Source: Gentiana macrophylla
Lineage: Eukaryota > Streptophyta > Magnoliopsida > Gentianales > Gentianaceae
Direction: 5' to 3'
Assembly: GCA_026214975.1 (NCBI GenBank)
Contig: JAOBSW010000771.1
Location: 1 to 64,000, forward strand
DNA: 64,000 nt
The notes below the pieces were generated by a model, which saw nothing but the letters and a program-made list of their open reading frames with translations, had not been told where the DNA came from and searched no databases. The position numbers and the translations under genes are program-made. Shown piece by piece: positions 1 to 10,783 of this stretch (positions are counted from its first letter, which is position 1; every line of letters begins with the position of its first letter).

Positions 1-670
1 CATTAACATGGATTTTCCGAACAACCCATAATGCTAATTGAGTTGATGTAAAAAGAGAAGTTGTAGACAAAACAGTAGTATATCTTGCTAAAGAATTTCA
101 GAATTTTTGGAGCAGGGGAAATGGGTTTACACGAAATGCAAACACAGAAACAAAAGGCATTCACTCGTGTTGGATAATAAAACTATGTGCCAAAGCAGGA
201 AACCTTTAACACTAATAATTGGAACGAGCAAGAAGCACTTGAAAATGATAGAGTTGTATATGGAGTTCGTGTAGAACCCATCTCGAGCAAAGCAAGGTCA
301 AAGAATTTTGATAAACACAAACCAAGCGATAGTGAAGAGAGTGAGTGGAGGATTTGTAGAGTTGAGTCAAATATCATTCTCTACAAGGATAGGTCAAGCC
401 AAAATGTAGGCTTCGACATCGAGGTGTAAAAAAAAGTGGAGAGATCATAATAGGGAATGTAAAAAGAATTCAACCAAGAGGATCTCAACTTAAAGGTATG
501 GGCATAAGACTCCGATCCCAAATATTTACTTAAAAGAGGTTTCACCTAATCCCTAGGTGACATGGTTTGGTTTAAAGACTTCATCCGTAAGGATTGATTG
601 CTTAACGGACTAACTTACTAGTGCTCCTTGTAGTTTTCTTAGCCCTTGATAACTCCCTAAATGGTACCAA
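1..670 (-). other. Leader remnant of an old Athila-type element (F)
   Basis: No gene is supported here. On the minus strand this DNA lies just inside the degenerate primer-binding site at 652-669, so it should be the 5' leader and early gag region of the element whose LTR lies to the right. It is AT-rich and broken by stops. An 80-codon plus-strand frame at 187-429 has no domain I recognise. The element leaves the window at base 1. Confidence 0.3.
652..669 (-). other. Degenerate primer-binding site of element F
   Basis: Read on the minus strand this is TTGGTACCATTTAGGGAG. It resembles the intact Athila site TTGGCGCCGTTGCCGGGG seen at 7075, with several changes that fit C-to-T decay. It abuts the inner end of the LTR. 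The match is imperfect, so the call rests mainly on position. Confidence 0.35.
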
Positions 671-899
671 TAATTATACTCTTATTGACGGACGTTTTCT
701 AGGCTATACAATCCTTACCGGCAGTGTACCGGGTCAAATTGTAGCGCTCTAATCGGTGAGTCAGTCGTATCCTCGGGAAATGAAAATCTAATTCAAAGTG
801 TGGTTAAACACCAAGAAGCTATTATTAACTCGATCTAAGTCGCATGATTTTACCTTTTATAGGGTTAGATTGTTAGAATTAGATGTTAGTAAACAATTA

Positions 900-1020
900 A
901 ATAAATACTTATATAATATACAGATATATATAAAAATATATAAATACATATATAGATACATAGACATAAATATATATATAGATATATAGATATATATAAT
1001 ATAAATACTAATATAATATA
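900..1020. repeat. AT-rich low-complexity tract
   Basis: Imperfect TATA/ATAT repeats with interspersed GATA units, in the inner part of LTR F. No coding function; the short Tyr/Ile-rich frame across it is a by-product. Confidence 0.7.
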
Positions 1021-1163
1021 TAAAAACTAGCCAAGATAATGTTATTGAACCATGATCCCTTTTTAGTTAATAGATGAGACAGATCTTCCTTTTTCAAGGT
1101 GTAATTTATGTGAAACGGTGCACTCCTCAGCTCAACAGTTCCCTCTCACACGAGCGTACGAAA

Positions 1164-1915
1164 CATAGTTATCAGACCCGGCCCGGTCATCGACCCGGAA
1201 AACTTACTGGGTCACCGGTTCAACCGGTGGGTCACTGGTTCAACCGGTGGGTCACAACATAAGGTTAAAAATAATATTTTCATACAATAAAAAAAAATTT
1301 GATAATAATAATCAATTCCAAAATATTCCAAGTTTTCAACATCCAAATCATAATAAATACAAATGAAAAGCGTTTTTGATACCAAAACACATGATGATAC
1401 AAGTGAAAAACCATCAAAATTTCTTACAAAAGAGTTGGTCCATGCATTGTAACATTATTAATTCAAATAAAAACTAGTCCTCGTTCCCAACAAGTTTGTT
1501 TATAAACAATGTTAATTTATTACTTGCCAATTTTGGAAGTTGTATTGAATTTCGACTTTAGTTTGTGGTGTTTAATTTGTGAATATAGAAATGTAAGAAC
1601 TCATTTCGCCAAAAGATAAAGTACTGAAATAAGAAATGATGGTTAGGATATTCGACTCTACCCGAGGACACAGGTTCAAGTCACAAAGAATGATGTTTTT
1701 TTATAATAAAAATCCTGTGGCAATTTATAAAATTAAAAAAAAAAATCGGCCGGGTTGATTCATACCGGGCGGTCGCGTTCACCGGTCCAACCACCAGGTT
1801 TTCCGGTGCAGGCGGGTCAACTCCTTGAACGGTCGAGTCTTGAATCGCCCGGTTTTGGTCCCGGGCCGGGCCAACCACCGGTTCGACCGCCGGGCGGGCG
1901 GTCTCGATAACTATG
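1164..1915. mobile_element. Non-autonomous DNA transposon with imperfect terminal inverted repeats
   Basis: The left end begins CATAGTTATCAGACCCGG and the right end finishes GATAACTATG; their reverse complements match over CATAGTTATC followed by a GACC..CCGG-rich stretch. Both subterminal regions (1177-1255 and 1746-1900) are packed with CCGGTTCAACCGG-like short inverted repeats and are much more GC-rich than the AT-rich core. I see no transposase. Dense subterminal repeats inside an AT-rich body fit a hAT-like or related MITE/non-autonomous element. A clear target-site duplication was not visible, so exact ends are uncertain by a few bases. Confidence 0.6.
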
Positions 1916-2589
1916 GTAATGAAATCGTCTATATGTCTCATCAACTGTCCAATGTCATCTTAATCATGGGTCACTCCCGTTTTGTCATACGGTCAATGTC
2001 AAGGATCTCGATCAGAACAGGTGAATTAACGTAATTAGATCTTGAGCACAATTTTAATAATATTTGTTTCTCTCAAAACAAATCTGTCCCCGGGTAGGAA
2101 ATAGGATACCGTTGTCACGTTTTCACTCGGCCATTTTTACCCTCCGGTTTTTCTACTTTTTTTTTTCTCATATCCTAACTTCACCGTTTAGTTCGTCATT
2201 AGGTTACGATTCTGTTTATATTGATTAGCTATGTCAATATTAACGTTTCATTAAGCTCAAGTAGAAAAAGATTCATCATATTCAATTTTAATCATTTTTA
2301 ACATAGTCAATCATCCATTTTACAAAAAAGATTAAAATAGTTCAATTACATATTTTGGCTAGATATAGATAAGTAATATATAAATAGAAATAGAAATAAT
2401 AAACATAATAATATTAGAATATATTATCGATTATATTTGTTGAATCAAAATTCGTTTCTCCGGATATAACATAACAAAGCTTGGAATCAACAATCTTCAA
2501 TAATTATTCCACCATTACAACGATACTACAAATACTTTATTTATATATATATATAAAAACATATACATATATATATATATATATACATA

Positions 2590-2591
<2 letters not shown>

Positions 2592-2646
<55 letters not shown>
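2592..2646. repeat. (TA)n microsatellite, left block
   Basis: An uninterrupted TA dinucleotide run, preceded from about 2535 by shorter imperfect TA/ACATA units. It ends at GGGCCC (2647-2652). It sits downstream of the TATA box of LTR F on the minus strand. Confidence 0.95.
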
Positions 2647-2648
<2 letters not shown>

Positions 2649-2763
2649 GCCCAAAATGATGAAAACAAGAAAAGAGAAGAAAGGAGATGGAAGAAGAGGG
2701 AAATGGAAAAATGGGGAGGAGATGAGAAGAGAGGGCCAAGGGATTGTGATGGGTTTGGGGAGG

Positions 2764-2772
2764 TATTTATAG
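2764..2772 (-). promoter_or_regulatory. TATA box of LTR F
   Basis: CTATAAATA on the minus strand, followed downstream (leftward, 2655-2760) by a strongly pyrimidine-rich leader, as in many plant promoters. Position in the LTR fits a U3/R boundary. Confidence 0.5.

Positions 2773-2775
<3 letters not shown>

Positions 2776-2850
<75 letters not shown>
2776..2850. repeat. (TA)n microsatellite, right block
   Basis: A pure TA run of about 75 bp directly upstream (minus strand) of the TATA box at 2764-2772. Confidence 0.95.
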
Positions 2851-2852
<2 letters not shown>

Positions 2853-3776
2853 AGTATATGCGATGGAAACTTGCTAGAAAGTTTGTTAGAAGATGGTGGG
2901 TGTAATGATGAGTCCTCACATGCACCATTTGATGGTTATAATCAAGTTGGGAGAATATCTTCATTTTTCCCGGCGTTTCTATTGCGGCGCTTATCGATAA
3001 AATAGCCATAACTTGAGTTGTAGACCTCCAATTGACGTGATTCAAAATGCGTTGGAAAGATAATTTGAATATCTACATCTTTTATGAAGAACGCTTCCCC
3101 AGAAAATGCCTCTAAGTTGGGTCAATTATCTGTCGAAGATATTTTACGGTATAAGTACGTAGGAAAATCGACCCTTTAAACTCGTAAGCTTGTGGCATCT
3201 TCTTCTTTCCCTCAAAATCCATCTTTTAGTGCTCAAAACATGTCGTTACGTGGAATCTTGGTCAATGTATAATCCTGCAATGAACCACCAAAACACCAAA
3301 CGTAAATCCGACACGACACTCCGGTTAGTAAACCGGTACAAAACTTATAAAAAACTTATAAAAATACGATAATTTATATAATAATACTACTTACACATTT
3401 GGATAAAACTTAGTAATTATGACTTGAATTGATACAAAAATATCAATAAATGTATGAGAAAAGGTGATAAAATATCATAAAAAGTATCATATAATTGACT
3501 CTCATCACTTATTCACCCCGAATTCTGCTCAAGAGAGATAGGCTCATTATTATGTAGAATATGTGTTAAATGCTATGTGTATGTTTCCAGAATCGTAATT
3601 TTGCATCTGTGTTATTTTCCCGAAGATTTGGTATTGTTTTGCCTCGTTTTGTGTGTTTTATAGGATGTACCGAATCTGGAGCATTGGAGAGTGGATCTGG
3701 ACCAAAAGAAGTATGTTGGGCCAAGTGATAGAAGTCCAAGAAGAAATCTGCTGAAGAAAAAGAGTAAAAGTCGGGC

Positions 3777-3810
3777 CGGTTTACCGAGGGCTAGGGCCGG
3801 TAAACCGAGG
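3777..3810. repeat. Dyad pair in U3 of LTR E
   Basis: CCGGTTTACCGAGG (3777-3790) and CCGGTAAACCGAGG (3797-3810) share half-sites CGGT and ACCG around a TT/AA centre. They lie 80-115 bp upstream of the TATA box. A second pair is at 4233-4265. Confidence 0.7.
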
Positions 3811-3891
3811 GCTTGTTCGACATGAAATTGATTATGCCGCCTCTACTAGGTCGGTTAGGGTTTATATGAGTCATAAGTCAGTCATTGTATC

Positions 3892-3898
3892 TATATAA
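3892..3898 (+). promoter_or_regulatory. TATA box of LTR E
   Basis: TATATAA within CTATATAAGG, a canonical plant core-promoter context in the U3 part of LTR E. Confidence 0.6.
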
Positions 3899-4232
3899 GG
3901 CCGCATCAACTAATTATTACATAGTTCTCATAAGTTTTTCAAATCATATTATTGAATCTTCAATTATATTATACAATTTGATGAAAAGTTTCCAAGCTTT
4001 TGAGGAGTTATTTCTTGTTTTCTCCCTCTCTCCACCATCTCTAGTTTGAGTATATCGAGCTAGATCTCCATTCTTGAAGGTATGAAGCTTTGAACGTTCC
4101 TTTTTGTCTACATATGGTAGATATGTTCGTATTTATGTGTTTTAGTTAATCCGCATGTTTAAAGATCCCATTATTTACTTAGATTAATCGTAATTGAGCA
4201 ATGTAGATCCAGAAATAGGAAAAGCTAACCCC

Positions 4233-4265
4233 AGTAAACCGGCGGTCTATTCCGGTTTACCGAGG
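4233..4265. repeat. Dyad pair in R/U5 of LTR E
   Basis: AGTAAACCGG (4233-4242) and CCGGTTTACCGAGG (4252-4265), the same half-sites as at 3777-3810, about 340-370 bp downstream of the TATA box. Confidence 0.65.
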
Positions 4266-4907
4266 CAATATTCAGAAAACCTAAAAATAGGATTCACTAC
4301 AGCTACGTTGATCGACAGGTTTAATTAACAGTAGGTTAGATCTGGCCAATCTGCTTATTGTAATCGTAAAACTAGCATAAAATACGAATAGTGAAGTGTT
4401 AGTTTGGACATAGTCTTGAATGGACCCTAGGAACATGTTGATCAGTGTCGACAGCTGTCTAGGCGGGTTAGCGGTATGAGTTAACGCTCGATATCGGCAA
4501 TTCTAGTTCTTTATGCGTATGGGCTATTACTGACCAATTAAGGAGGGTAGCTTGTGTATAGATTGTCTACTACCATTGTCGGAGTATATAGGGTTAGGAG
4601 TTGCACCCGTAGCTTATAATTAAACCAAAATCTTGCTCGATTAATTTAAGGAAATTATGTGGGGAAGTAAACATAAAGATTAACTAATCCAAGTTAGTAG
4701 ATCGGTGGGAATAGGGGGAGAAATACCACGTTTCTTTTATGTCTATTGTTGGTCAATGACCACCTATATGTGCCTTCTTAATTAGGTTAGAATCGTTTAT
4801 AATTAAAGTTGCATTGTCTCTGTGGGATCGACCTTGACACGCATTTACTATACTACGATGTACCTAGTATTCAATATCGACGTTAGTGACTCACACGCGA
4901 TCAACCC

Positions 4908-5276
4908 TCTGTCAAAAAGAAAGGGTCAGCTAAGCTGCTAACGAGACTTATAAAATCCAACTTAAGCTACGAACTTAGACGTAAGATATGAACTTTCTCT
5001 CTAATACCAACTGTGACGCCCCGTCCCGGATACCGAGTCCATATCCGGAAAGAACGTTTGGCATGCATATATTAACTTTTTAGATCGTCAAAAGTAATAT
5101 ATACATAAGCCTTGTAACAATCAATCAGAGTAAAAACAGATTAAATTAAAACTAAAAGCAAACTCAGAAAAGAATGTCAAACGACAAACAACGGATCACC
5201 AAGTCCCAAAATCCATGTCTAAGAAAACTGACCGACAAAAACAACGAAATAAATGTTGTTGTGACTTATTACATCC
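4908..5276 (-). mobile_element. Tekay/Del-like gypsy scrap: primer site and LTR end
   Basis: On the minus strand 4997-5009 reads TGGTATTAGAGAG, close to the Met-tRNA primer site TGGTATCAGAGC. To its right, 5012 onward begins TGTGACGCCCCG, i.e. an LTR ending CGGGGCGTCACA, a common end in Tekay/Del chromoviruses. The LTR part runs to 5276, where element C begins. 4908-4996 would be internal leader. No coding sequence remains and the rest of the LTR was not found on the far side of C. Confidence 0.5.
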
Positions 5277-7072
5277 TGATGGGAGTCAACTTTACGTGAT
5301 TTCGGTGCATTTTCCACCCCCGTTTATCCCACTCTTAGCACATTCTCGGTGTTTTTAGACCGTTTTCGGGTAATATCGTGAGTTTATAGCACGGGGAGTA
5401 AATCCGTCGCTTTGATGGTTTACTACCTCTTTTTAGTGATATTAACCCATTCCTGAGCACTTTTACCATCCGGAATCGTTTGTGTGTGTTGTTCGTTCAT
5501 GAGATTGTAGGGTCTAGGTGTCACGAGAACCCGGAAGGCAAAGATTTATGATGAGAAGTATGATCAAGGTGCAAGAATGAGCCAAGGAAGAAGAAAAATG
5601 AAGAAAAGGAAGAAAAATAGTTGGTATCTTCACGCTACGTTCTGTTCATCAGCAATTTGACCTATGATGGATGTATTTTCTGGTCATGGACTCTTCATGA
5701 AAGTTGTAGATAATTTAAATATATTTTCAAAGCATTTTGAATCACTCAAATCGGAGTTCTACACGCGAAGATATCATGGTTTTCCGCAGTTTAAAAGCGC
5801 CAAATCCCAAAGCGCGTTTGGAGGTTTCAAACGCAGCGTTTCAAGCGCTAATTTTTGAACAGCGAGTACATGAAGCGAAACGCGCGTTTGGGGACCTCTC
5901 AATCGCGCGTTTGGGGCCATTTTCTGCATATTTTTGCCCCTACCCATTTCCATCGAATTTCATTGATTTATTCTCCCATCTCTTAGCAAAACTATACCCA
6001 CTATTTGCTCGAAACTTGTAATAGATTAGAACACTTTATCTTAGCATAGATTAGCATAAACATAGCTTAATTATTCCATTTCCAAGCTCAAATTCTCATT
6101 CCAACTTCAAAGCACCCACCTTTTAATTAGTTTTCTATTTTGTACTTTTGGATCTAAATTTCGAATTTCTTCAAATCAATGGTAAATTTCTCTTCTCTTT
6201 TACTTATTATGGCTTTCATTTACTGTTTTATGTATTTTTTGATTAGTATAATGACTAGCTAATCCCTTTTCATAGTCGAATCATGTGAAATTTGGTGAAA
6301 TCACCCTTTGGGTGATGAAATTGGGAGTGGGTAGTGCTTTTTATTGTTTAATCTTGCTTGCTTCATGTCTTAGAACTTGTTATAGCAGATTTGGGCTAGA
6401 TTGATCACCTAGGTCAAAATCACACACATCACTCTAAAGAGTTGTTCAGATAGAGGGATGTGGGAAAAAGGGGTTCTAAGATCATGGCGTAGACTCGGCT
6501 TAGTTGTTAAGCCCGTGGCCAATGTGAGGTTACTCGTTTTAACGTTTAAGCGGCTCTAGTGCATAACATGTCTTGTTAGTGACTCTTCTTTAGGGAAGGG
6601 TAGTTAACATGGCATAAGGTGTTAGGAGAGAGTTGTTCAGACCTTAGCACCGGGATTAGGAGTTTGCACCCGTGAAATTGAATGCGAGAGTTCGTTTGTT
6701 ATACTGCACACTCCCGGTTTTGTCTATCCTTAGGGTTGAAACTAGCTATTTTGATCATGGTTCGGCTATGTCCCTTAATCTATCTTTAAAACCTAGTAGT
6801 TTAATCTTCTCTCTTTCTTTTCTATCTTTAGACTCGTTAGTAAGAATCACTTTAGTGTCGTTGTAGTATACAAACACTTTAAAAGATTGATCACCTAGAC
6901 TAAGTATCACGTTCACTTTGGTACTCACAAACACTTTTCCCTTGGGTTCGACCTCGTACTCCTATAGCTATTCTAGCAATCGACCCGGTACACTGCCGGT
7001 TAGAGAGTTAGTTTGCCCACAGTTTCGAGTCTTTATAAATTGTTTTTGGAGGGTGAATTTTAGTCTCAATCA
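5277..7072 (+). repeat. 5' LTR of element C
   Basis: Starts TGATGGGAGTCAAC and ends ..CAATCA three bases before the primer site. The first ~1,065 bp align closely with 10784-11850. The late part holds the CCGGTACACTGCCGGT block also seen in LTR F. Confidence 0.85.
5809..5912. repeat. AAACGCGCGTTT dyad cluster, 5' LTR of C
   Basis: Four copies: 5809-5820 (AAAGCGCGTTTG), 5829-5841 (one-base insertion), 5878-5889 (perfect AAACGCGCGTTT) and 5901-5912 (AATCGCGCGTTT). The same four positions are occupied in the 3' LTR. Confidence 0.8.
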
Positions 7073-7075
7073 AAA

Positions 7076-7093
7076 TGGCGCCGTTGCCGGGGA
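7076..7093 (+). other. Primer-binding site of element C
   Basis: TGGCGCCGTTGCCGGGGA, the primer site typical of Athila/Tat elements and usually assigned to a tRNA-Asp 3' end. It sits three bases past the LTR end, which fixes the element's orientation. Confidence 0.92.
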
Positions 7094-7175
7094 ATATGTT
7101 TTGTGATATCTTGTAAGTGAACCGAAAGCTTAGGCCTATGTTTTTTTTTTCTTGATGATGGCTTTTTGTTTAAAA

Positions 7176-7207
7176 GTCACACCACCTATTGCGGTGGTGG
7201 TGGTGAC
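7176..7207 (+). other. Stem-loop in the leader of element C
   Basis: GTCACACCACC and GGTGGTGGTGAC form a long stem around the loop TATTGC, about 80 nt after the primer site. Retroelement leaders often hold packaging or dimerisation structures here; the function is inferred. Confidence 0.5.
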
Positions 7208-7262
7208 TAGATACCGTGATTGTGTTCTTGTTGTTTTCTGAGATCTTGCAGCTTGAGCTTAA

Positions 7263-8183
7263 ATGGATGGATTTTTCAATCAATACTACTCACCTGGATA
7301 ACAATACCCCTACCAACCTCAGGCACCTGAACAATGTTATCAACAACCGTTCGTGCCTCAGCCTCAGTATCAACAGCAGAGTAACCAAGGTTCATGGGCT
7401 TATCAGTGCCCTAGTGCATGCCAAAGTCAAAATTATGGTTATTCAAGTTATGAGCCACAACATTATGAGGGTTGTCCGAACCCCAGTGCTTATCAGGATT
7501 ACGGTGTTCATGCTCAACGCGTTGATAGCTTCACCCCGATTCAGCCACTTGATCAGAGTCTGGCATGGCAAGAAGCCTACTACTCACCTTTAATGAATCA
7601 AAGTCAGTATGATCAGTTTCCCCCCATGCCACAAGAAGGCTTCACCGACATTCAAATAGAGCAGTTGATTCAATTGAACGAGAGTTTGATTCAAATGAAC
7701 AAGGATATGCAAGAGTTCAATAGAAGCTTTGACTCCGACATAAGAAATCTTGAAGACGGAATGGGGCAATTGATTGAAAAGAGGAGGCATGAGAAAGAGG
7801 AAGAGACATGTGCAATATAGGTGGTCCGGGATGATGATGTTATCACTGAAGAAGTTCAGGTTGAGAGTGAGGTTGATGATTCAGTTTGCTATGATGAGAT
7901 TTCTGAGCTAGATAGTGAGTTGGGATTGCTCATAGTGCCACCACCAATTGCGATATTTGATTATGGCAGTTTTCACGTTCTACCTACTGCACCTTCACCC
8001 CTTGAGATGAAAATTGATGAAAACTTGGTGGAGTGTGTGGTGGAACCGACCATTGTTATGACTGAGCAAGAATTCTTTGGTGATGAGAATAGCTCGTTTT
8101 GGGATGAAGATAAAGTGCAAGATTTGGAGATGGAAGAGCTGCAAATTTTATCTATTACACCGCCTCGAAGAAATGCAAAATGA
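7263..8183 (+). pseudogene. Q-rich ORF of element C, interrupted
   Basis: One reading frame runs from ATG 7263 to the stop at 8181-8183, with in-frame stops at about 7299 (TAA) and 7818 (TAG). The N-terminal third is rich in Gln, Tyr and Pro. A middle stretch has repeated IQLNESLIQMNKDM-like amphipathic segments suggesting a short coiled coil. The part after 7821 is acidic (DDDVITEEV...). It occupies the gag position just after the leader, yet I see no zinc knuckle and no Athila gag signature (compare 44690-45454). It may be a diverged or replaced gag. No function is assigned. Confidence 0.55.
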
Positions 8184-8250
8184 TGACTTGAAGGGTGTAT
8201 GATAGATTTGAGCACTGCTTGTTTGATGAGCAAATTAGAGTCGAAGAGAA

Positions 8251-8676
8251 ATGGGATCGCCCATTTCACCCTCACTCCCAATTGAAGTAAATGAAGATGT
8301 CATTATGAAGAGTGTGGTGAAATCGTATGAGACTGAAGAGCCATCTATGGTAGAGCTACCGGGAGAAGTTGAGATTATTAGCATTCCGGTCCCGGATTAT
8401 TACAGTCTTCCACCTTGTGTTGATGTGTATTATGCTATCGATTTTGTGTACTCACCGGTAGATGGAGCTCATAGAATTTGTAAAAGGGGACAACTACCAT
8501 GGAATGGAAATTACAAGAAGAAGGTGATGAGAGATTTTGACAAAAGAGGATTCCCGAGTTGGGAAGAGGTAACATCGAGGGCCGTGAGAGGTAAGTTTCT
8601 AGTGAACTCGGTTTCCTTGATGCTTGCTATTTTTAGTCTTCTTGAGTTGTTGATGGTTTTGGTGATACTTGTTTGA
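8251..8676 (+). CDS. Unassigned ORF of element C
   Basis: A 141-codon frame offset by one from the preceding ORF. It may be that ORF's continuation after a frameshift. Its middle holds a Cys/Lys-rich stretch (HRICKRGQLPWNGNYKKK) followed by an Arg/Lys-rich part and a hydrophobic C-terminal segment of about 25 residues (LMLAIFSLLELLMVLVILV) that could cross a membrane. Composition before that resembles the acidic preceding ORF. It ends about 60 nt before the first GTCG stem-loop, so it takes the place pol has in complete elements. I do not recognise a family. Confidence 0.4.
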   Translation: MGSPISPSLPIEVNEDVIMKSVVKSYETEEPSMVELPGEVEIISIPVPDYYSLPPCVDVYYAIDFVYSPVDGAHRICKRGQLPWNGNYKKKVMRDFDKRGFPSWEEVTSRAVRGKFLVNSVSLMLAIFSLLELLMVLVILV

Positions 8677-8738
8677 AATAAAATATTTGAATTGTTGATT
8701 TGAGTCTTTTGAGGTATGAGTCCGTTTAGTGCCACTAC

Positions 8739-8881
8739 GTCGATGCTAACGACGTTAAACAAAGCACTTCTACCTTTTCTCGCCTGTGCCAATAGTATAA
8801 CTTGGAAAAAATTGGCACTATATAAGTCATCCCGTCGAGCCAACGACACAAAAAAAAGACGCTTGGGGGAGGCAACCCACC
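8739..8881 (+). other. Paired post-ORF stem-loops of element C
   Basis: GTCGATGCTAACGAC (8739-8753) and GTCGAGCCAACGAC (8834-8847) each form a GTCG/CGAC stem. The second is followed by an A-rich spacer and GCTTGGGGGAGGCAACCCAC, whose GGG-AGGCAA-CCC forms another hairpin. Element B has the same order at 39305-38682 (minus strand). Confidence 0.7.
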
Positions 8882-10769
8882 TTTTTGGTAGTAAGAATGT
8901 GTTTGGAGTGGTCTTTGGGGTGCAAGAGGGGAGAGTTTTGTCTTAAAAGAGAGTTTGAGGTGAGAATTTCCTTTTGGTTCTGGCTCTTGTACGTAGACGG
9001 GGATGTTTTTATGTGAGCCTCTGCGGCTTTATTTTATGCATGGATGCTCTGTGTTTCTTTTGATTATCTTTACATCCAGTGCGATTCCCGTCTAGTATGC
9101 TTGATATGCTTCGAGTCATTATTTGTGGCATGGCTTCTATTTTTTTATATATCTCGTATCTATCACCATCTTTTGGCACGTGGACTTTTCCCGTGCATGT
9201 GTTTGCCTTGGTTTTTGTTTCCATGGTTTTAGATACTCGAGATGGAGCTTACTAGAAGATGTCACGTGGGCTACTAGTGCGCCTTTCTGCCGGGTTTTGG
9301 TCAAATAGCTAAGTCTTTTACTCTTTTTTATCTCTCACACGCTGAGGATAGTGTTTCGTTTAAGTGTGGGGTGGGAGACTTAGCCATTTTCTTGGGTTTG
9401 TTGTTAAATGTGCTTGATATATGGTATGCTTAGCCTATGACCAGGCTCAAGTCGATTTTTGGGTAATTTTTAAAAATTTTCAAGGGTTTTCAACACCGTG
9501 TTGTTTGTGTTATTTTCACATTCGAGTGGTGATCACCTTAGTAGGGCCCCGAACGTGTACACTGCGGTTTAATACTATCTTGAGAATGGAGTTTATTAAT
9601 TTCACGTAAGCTACACTTTGTGCACAATTTGATTGCTACCACCTCACATACCACTAGTCTCGAGGCGAAATAGAAAGGTTCACCTAAGTAGGATACAGGA
9701 TGACGGTCCTGGCGTCTCTTTGACCAACCAAAGCCAAATAAGCCTTATCCCGAAACGTTAGACCTTCGTAGCCCCTCTCAGCCTTGATAGAATGGTCCGA
9801 CCACTATTCGTTTTATAGCCGTTTTGTTACTAAGTCAGAAACCTACCTTGAGCCTTAATTATGGTCACATTTCCTTCATTTATACCCTACGAGTGGACTT
9901 AGTCTTTTGTTGGGACACACTTGCTAAGGAAAGTGTGGGGTGGGGGAAATGATGTTTTGATGGGTTGGTGTTTTCTTGGTTTTGAGCTATAAGGAGAAGA
10001 GGAGCTCATGTGGGCCTAGTGTTTGGGTTTGGCCCAAGAAGAAAAGAAAAAAATCAGCGAAATTTCTTCTTTCAAAAAAAAAAAAATCAAAATCAAAGTT
10101 CAAAATAATTTGAGAAGTTCTCAATGAATAAAAGCTTGGAGTATATAGAAATAAAGGGTTGGAATCAAAGTGATGAGCTCAAAAGTTATCTTTATGACAT
10201 GGGAGTTGGGATAGTTAGATAGGTGCTAATGTATTCGATCTCTCCTTATGACACTTGAAACATAGTTGAGTTAGGCAATGAGTTCGGGTATGTTAGTATC
10301 CTATAGTTCCCTAAGTGCTTTAATTAATCAAAGAGGAGTTTGGATGGTTTGTATGGTAGAGATGAAGTGGTACACTTGTTGATTAGGTTCACTCGTACTT
10401 CTTTTTCTCCAGTTCCCAAAATATCCTTTTCGATTAACCGGAATCACCCTAGCCTAACATTATAACCTTTCAAGTCCTACCCGATCGTGTCCAAACTAAG
10501 TGACCTTGATTAGTGGAGAGGCTAGTGGGTATGAAACGGTTGGTAGACTTTTGGTCGGGATTCAAGCTCCGACAATCACTTTTAGCACTTGGCTTTAGCT
10601 TGGCACCACACACACTCCATTTTCTTGATAATGTTATACCGGTGTGTATATGTTCGTGTTTCTTACTTTGTGGTTACCTCGAGAGTGTGAGTAGTAGCAC
10701 CTACATCACAAAGTTGAATCCCTTGGTTGGTTTTAAAACGCCTAATTTACTCGAGGGCGAGCAAAGGCT
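8882..10769 (+). other. 3' non-coding region of element C
   Basis: No supported gene; short frames (9044-9308, 9421-9609, 10513-10806) lack domains. It contains two extra polypurine-like tracts, at 9361-9377 (TAAGTGTGGGGTGGGAG) and 9931-9949 (AAGTGTGGGGTGGGGGAAA), before the real one at the LTR. Confidence 0.6.
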
Positions 10770-10783
10770 AAGTTTGGGGTGGT
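10770..10783 (+). other. Polypurine tract of element C
   Basis: AAGTTTGGGGTGGT immediately before the 3' LTR start TGATGAGAGTCAAC. This is the expected plus-strand primer position. Confidence 0.75.

Larger units (their letters stand above)
671..3507 (-). repeat. Old Athila-type LTR (F), minus strand, with nested insertions
   Basis: The right end reads TGATGAGAGTCAA on the minus strand, the same start as the LTRs of element C at 5277 and 10784. About 400-550 bp in, the minus strand holds a block (around 3040-3100) similar to the C LTR segment about a hand-worn phrase of 'cttcatgaaag...ttccaac.cattttgaatcac'. Near the left end, 715-740 is the reverse complement of the C LTR end (CCGGTACACTGCCGGT). 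Between lie a TATA box, two (TA)n tracts and a DNA transposon. Boundaries are approximate because the copy is decayed. Confidence 0.45.
3508..4907 (+). repeat. Athila-type LTR piece (E), plus strand
   Basis: The right part holds TCTCTGTGGGATCGACC (about 4816) followed by a TACTATACTACGAT segment. The same block, reverse-complemented, lies near the inner ends of the family A and D LTRs. A TATA box is at 3892-3898. Paired CGGT-TT-ACCG dyads flank it upstream (3777-3810) and in the R/U5 part (4233-4265). No primer-binding site follows the right end, so it is a solo or truncated LTR; its 5' end appears cut by the start of LTR F. Confidence 0.5.

Noticed and set aside
187..429. An 80-codon frame at the left end
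   Set aside because: No domain, no start context of note, inside decayed element F; likely chance.
2481..3045. Overlapping frames with long Ile-Tyr runs on both strands
   Set aside because: They are translations of the (TA)n microsatellites.
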